The position numbers and the translations under genes were made by a program. Of a DNA stretch of 64,000 bases, positions 61,198 through 64,000 are shown in pieces. Position 1 is the first letter of the stretch; each line of letters begins with the position of its first letter. The stretch is from assembly GCA_030068075.1 (NCBI GenBank), contig CM057832.1, positions 80,384,502 through 80,448,501 of the forward strand, given 5' to 3'. Source of the DNA: Paguma larvata. Lineage: Eukaryota; Chordata; Mammalia; Carnivora; Viverridae. The notes beneath the pieces were generated by a model. That model saw nothing but the letters and a program-made list of their open reading frames with translations. It did not search any database and had not been told where the DNA came from.

Positions 61198-61369
61198 ATG
61201 GTAATGTTGGTGATGAGAGGTAACAAAATTTTACACTTTTCTCTTCAGGTACTTTTTTATTCGAACCATGATAAGTAAAGGATGACATACTTTGCCTATC
61301 AATGGAAACATTGGTATTGTTGACTTTCTACCTAGTTTAATAACAAACAGGTTGTGCTGAGTGTGTAGG

Positions 61370-61500
61370 GTGTGCTGAGCACTCTACTAAAAATAGGTAT
61401 TATCTAACTTAACTACTAACAACGGCATACGATAAGATTATTATGATTATTATTACCTTCGTTTTCCAGGTAAAGAAATGGATGCTTTAGAGAGATTTCT
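61370..61500 (+). repeat. MIR
   Basis: 'gctgagcactctactaaaaa', 'taggtattatctaacttaac', 'ttattattaccttcgttttc' and 'caggtaaagaaatggatgct'. Confidence 0.65.
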
Positions 61501-62317
61501 AAGGGCACTGAAGACATTTTTCTTTCTTGGCGGGTCTACTGATGATGTATTTCACCACCTGGAATCAAACACAGATTTGGCAAATGGCTGAAAGAACTAG
61601 TGAAGCCTCACTAGACTTTATTTTGGTCCGGGGCCTTTCACCCAAAACAGGTTTTCAAAATCAGTTATGAAAGTAGACACGACCATACTTTAGGGACAAA
61701 CCCATCTCCCCAGGCTATTTTAGGAAGGAAATGGAGGATGAACGTGTGAAGCGAGGTGAGCATCTTGGTGGGAGAAACTGGAAAATGCACAGATAGTAAG
61801 ACTGCCAAGGTTTTCGGGCTACGGTGGATGGCTAGGATCACAGAGAAAGTAGTGCCATGTGCTGAGCCATCAGTCGAGCTACAGTCAGAGGTGCCATCCA
61901 CTTGCTTCATGCCACTTGGATTTCCAGGACCAGTACCTTTTGGCCTGGGCTAGTGGAGCTGCTGAAATAGAAGCTAAAATGCAGGTTACCCGGCAGCACA
62001 GAGAGATACTGTTGTGGTGTCCTGAGACCCACAGTCTTGGGAGAAGGGGAGGCTCAGGAGGCCAGGCAAGCCACCCACCAACCAGGGCTTTCCCCGTGCA
62101 GGTGGATGGCATCTCTCCCTCATTCCCCACAGGGTGATATGCAGGGGCTCAGTGGCTCTCAGGATTGTCACGACTCTACTGTTTTGTCCTTGGTGAGCTA
62201 GAAATTGTACCTAAGTTGACATGCCCTTCAGGCTGCTGTGAACTGCAGAGCAGCAGGTCCTCCCCTGCCAGATTCCTTTACAGAAATACATTCTCTTTCC
62301 TTGAGGAGCCACTGGGA
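61501..62317. other. Single-copy-like non-coding DNA
   Basis: No gene recognised. Short frames near 61665-62171 occur on both strands. Confidence 0.3.
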
Positions 62318-62385
62318 CAGCGGTTCTCAGAGCGTGCCTGAACAAGCATCATCAGCATCACCTGGGACCTGAGGTCAAGGGAGCT
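62318..62385 (+). repeat. MER20-like hAT relic
   Basis: 'cagcggttctcagagcgtgc' followed by 'aagcatcatcagcatcacct' and 'gggacctgaggtcaagggag' matches the start of MER20. The other end is not evident. Confidence 0.6.
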
Positions 62386-62602
62386 GAGTTAGAGAAAGAA
62401 AACCATTATTGGGATGGGGGGAGAGATGTTAAGAATTTATTCCCCGGCTGATCTGTTTTCAGTTTGAACACATATATAGATGGTTACAGACCAGTTGAGA
62501 AATTCTCAGAATTGTAGCTTACTGCCAAGGCTTAAGATTTAAATTGGAGTGAATGAGGTCACAAACTTGGGTTACCATTTAAACAGATTAGTAATTAGTA
62601 AT

Positions 62603-62822
62603 GGGGCACCTGGGTGGCTAAGTCAGTTGAGCGACTGACTCTTGATTTAGGCCTAGGTCATGGTCCCAGCATCATGGGATCAAGCCCCGAGTCGGGCTCT
62701 GTGCTGAGCGTGGAGTCTGCTTAAGATTCTCTCCCTCACGCCCTCCTTTCCTTCACTCTCTCTCTGTCTCTCTCTTTCCCTCTGCCTCTCTCCTGCTTGC
62801 ACGTGTGCATGCACTCTCTTAA
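62603..62822 (+). mobile_element. CAN-SINE, variant subfamily
   Basis: Plus-strand copy (GGGGCACCTGGGTGGCTAAG) with a different middle ('gcatcatgggatcaagcccc', 'gctgagcgtggagtctgctt'). Flanks repeat AAACAGATTA (left, about 62581; right, about 62823). Confidence 0.9.
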
Positions 62823-63064
62823 AAACAGATTATTAATAACTTATTTTATGTTGAAAGTCTTGTTTGGGAAAAGATTTGCTACTCTGGAAATATCTTACAG
62901 AGCTGTTGGAGAGACTGAAAATGAGCTAATTTGTATAAAGGTGTTTTGAAGCCATGAAACACTGTGAAAGTGTTAGTGCAAGGTAGTTGAAAATTTTGGC
63001 AAGGAAGTGGTTAAGGCAAAAGAGAATCAGGGGTCTTATATAGATTATGAAAAACAGACTAGAG

Positions 63065-63700
63065 ATTTCATTCATTTATTCACTTGACAGTATTTATTAG
63101 GTGCCAAATACACACACAGACACACATGCACACACATATGCACACACACGTACCAAGGACTGTGCCAGATGCTGAGAAGAAAATGTTGAACAAAAAACAG
63201 ACATGGCCCTTGCTTTCATGAAGTTCAAATCTAATAGGAATGACAGATATTATCAAATAATTTCATAAATGAGTGACTAATTACTAAACCTAAGAATGGT
63301 ATTCTGAAGCAAAAGAATATAGTTCTGTGACACCACATAACAGGAAACCTATTCTAGATTGGTTGAAGGAGGGAGTTAAGAGGAAAAGAGGGATTTTTAG
63401 GGAAGATTCCCCTAAAGGGGATCTGAAGAATGAGTAGAGGTAAACTAGGTCAGGCTGGACGATAAAGGGTCAGGACGGAAAGTCCTATGGACAGAGAGAA
63501 GAGTATGGAAAGGCCCCTGCTCGGGAAAGCCCAAATGATGTATGTGAACAACAGAATTCAGGCTGGTCTGTATTAAAGAACATAAGGGCAGGAGTGGGCA
63601 AAGGGAGCTCATGGGGTAGAGAACAGACCAGCCCATGCAGATCCTTGTAATCCTATGTGTATGAACCAGACACTAATCTCAGCTGCTAAAGCCAGAAAAC
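63065..63700 (+). repeat. L2-like ancient repeat
   Basis: 'catttattcacttgacagta', 'actgtgccagatgctgagaa', 'tggcccttgctttcatgaag' and 'gcccatgcagatccttgtaa' follow the same layout as the copies at 22640 and 35480. An ACAC-rich tract lies at 63110-63150. Confidence 0.55.
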
Positions 63701-64000
63701 CAATGATAGTGTTTAAAACTCTAAGGATTTTGTTCACTCACACGGAAGCCCAGAAGTAGACAGTCAAGTCTTACATGGTGGTTCCACAAAGTCACCAGGA
63801 CACAGGCTTCCTTCGTCTTTATGCCTTACCGTTCCTAATTCTAACATCTTTCCTCAATGTCTCAAGATGGTTGCTGGAGCTCTAGTCATTATCTCCACAT
63901 TTCAGCCATGAAGAATTAGAAGTGTTTTGAAAGGGCTTTCCCAGCCACTCCGTTTAACAGTTTCTGCTTACATCTTCTAGGTTATTCCTCAGATCTTTGT
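63701..64000. other. Unassigned end of window
   Basis: 300 bases with no gene or repeat recognised. Confidence 0.3.

Overview
The window is mammalian nuclear DNA, almost certainly from a cat-family carnivore. The main evidence is about 25 dispersed copies of a roughly 210 bp tRNA-derived SINE. Each has a head beginning GGGGCGCCTGGGTGGCTCAG, a CT-rich middle and an AATAAA/A-rich tail, which is the felid CAN-SINE (SINEC_Fc-like) arrangement; the canid form starts differently. L1 fragments with carnivore-type 3' ends, ancient L2/MIR relics, MaLR/ERVL LTRs and hAT relics make up most of the rest. Subfamily names come from memory of consensus sequences and were not checked by a search.

I see no intact protein-coding gene. 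The open frames are short, lack recognisable domains and mostly fall inside repeats or the GC-rich block. Two gene-related features stand out. (1) A CpG island at about 3.0-4.56 kb has clustered GC boxes and, on the minus strand, a full-consensus splice donor (GAG|GTAAGT) at its left edge. This suggests the promoter and first, probably non-coding, exon of a gene running leftward out of the window. (2) A processed HNRNPA1 pseudogene lies on the minus strand at about 53.54-54.85 kb, with a degenerate A-tail, no introns, a lost start codon, premature stops and indels.

Layout: 0-3 kb, single-copy DNA with MIR relics and one SINE; 3-4.6 kb, CpG island; 5-12 kb, single-copy DNA with microsatellites and SINEs; 13-15.1 kb, two adjacent plus-strand L1 3' ends; 16-20 kb, SINEs, an L2 and an ERVL-type LTR; 20.4-22.6 kb, minus-strand L1 pieces with nested SINEs; 24.8-26.2 kb, two plus-strand L1 3' ends carrying CA/GT arrays; 28.4-31.55 kb, the longest L1 (minus, 5'-truncated); 32-46 kb, old L2/MIR, SINEs and the cleanest single-copy stretches; 46.5-53.5 kb, an MLT1A-type LTR, L1 3' ends and SINEs; 53.5-57 kb, the HNRNPA1 pseudogene and an L1 with a twin-priming-type inversion; 57-64 kb, SINEs, single-copy DNA and an L2-like relic.

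I found no operon, CRISPR array, phage, defence system or other novel system. The points most worth following are the CpG-island first exon, the retrotransposition structures (inverted L1, SINEs with clear target-site duplications, truncated SINEs) and a few repeat-poor islands that could hold regulatory elements.
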